Assembly (NCBI GenBank): GCA_036675955.1
Contig: JAKFDW010000019.1
Location: 1 to 13,662, forward strand
Origin: Pollutimonas sp036675955
GTDB lineage: Bacteria; Pseudomonadota; Gammaproteobacteria; Burkholderiales; Burkholderiaceae_B
Length of the DNA: 13,662 nt
Reading direction: 5' to 3'
The notes beneath the pieces are model-generated. The model worked only from the letters and a program-made list of their open reading frames with translations. It ran no database searches and had not been told where the DNA came from. Of the stretch, positions 13,457-13,662 are shown piece after piece. The stretch's first letter is position 1; every line of letters begins with the position of its first letter. Made by a program: the position numbers and the translations under genes.

Positions 13457-13662
13457 TCATTGCCGGATCCGCTGCTTGCTGAAGAGCACTAGCGCGATAC
13501 CGCCGAGCACCGCTATGCATGCCAGCACAAGGCGCGGCGTCAGTGCTTCGCCGAGAACGGCTACGGCGATGAGCGCGGTAAGAATCGGCACGCACAGTTG
13601 CACCGAACTGGCCTTCAGCACGGAAAGCTGCTTCATGACGTCATACCAGATGGCGTATCCCA
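13457..13662 (-). CDS. EamA/DMT-family transporter, C-terminal fragment (cut by window edge)
   Basis: The minus strand from the right edge encodes 67 residues ending at a TGA (13457-13459). They read as the last two helices of a drug/metabolite transporter: a segment beginning GYAIWYDVMKQLSVLKASSV, then a hydrophobic helix VPILTALIAVAVLGEALTP with the LGE-x-LTP signature typical of the second EamA repeat, then VLACIAVLGGIALVLF and a short basic tail. The start and most of the gene lie outside the window, so only the family can be called. It converges on the FUSC gene, with 12 bp between the two stop codons and no separate terminator hairpin in the gap. Confidence 0.85.
   Translation of the reverse strand, partial: GYAIWYDVMKQLSVLKASSVQLCVPILTALIAVAVLGEALTPRLVLACIAVLGGIALVLFSKQRIRQ

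Noticed and set aside
1..13662. Mobile element, CRISPR array or tRNA
   Set aside because: No transposase or integrase protein, no regularly spaced repeats and no cloverleaf-like segment were seen; gene order looks like ordinary chromosomal metabolism and transport.

Overview
The window looks like a chromosomal segment of a moderately GC-rich betaproteobacterium, most likely Burkholderiales and Alcaligenaceae-like (Achromobacter, Bordetella, Alcaligenes or Pusillimonas type). This rests on protein character and gene content (AspD/AspT pair, GltS, TAXI lipoprotein, DUF899, sorbosone-type dehydrogenase with diheme cytochrome), not on a marker gene. No RNA gene, insertion sequence, integrase, CRISPR array or origin is visible.

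Region 1 (117-9391) holds five minus-strand genes, read right to left. They form an acidic-amino-acid module. gltS (sodium/glutamate symporter family) is followed after 2 bp by a lipoprotein with a TAXI-type substrate-binding domain. A 422-bp gap follows (6309-6730), carrying a perfect 14-bp palindrome. Then come aspD (aspartate 4-decarboxylase), aspT (aspartate:alanine antiporter) and a very long (917 aa) Orn/Lys/Arg-type PLP decarboxylase. AspD plus AspT form the known proton-motive decarboxylation cycle: aspartate enters, alanine and CO2 leave, and a proton is consumed inside. The large decarboxylase may add a second proton-consuming reaction. The gltS-TAXI pair may capture glutamate, aspartate or a similar acid.

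Region 2 (9538-10329, minus) is a DUF899 thioredoxin-fold protein. It shares a 157-bp divergent region with region 3. That region contains a 7-bp-arm inverted repeat overlapping a plausible sigma-70 promoter.

Region 3 (10487-13444, plus) encodes an exported PQQ-type sorbosone/glucose dehydrogenase-like beta-propeller, a diheme c-type cytochrome that probably accepts its electrons, and a half-length FUSC family membrane protein. The window ends inside a convergent EamA/DMT exporter gene (13457 to the right edge, minus), of which only the C-terminal 67 residues are present.

The most unusual arrangement is the TAXI lipoprotein tightly coupled to gltS. TAXI proteins normally serve TRAP transporters, yet no TRAP membrane subunit is present. 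The lipoprotein also carries an extra N-terminal domain of about 130 residues. The pair looks like a binding-protein-assisted GltS transporter. The second notable item is the enlarged decarboxylase at the end of the asp cluster.
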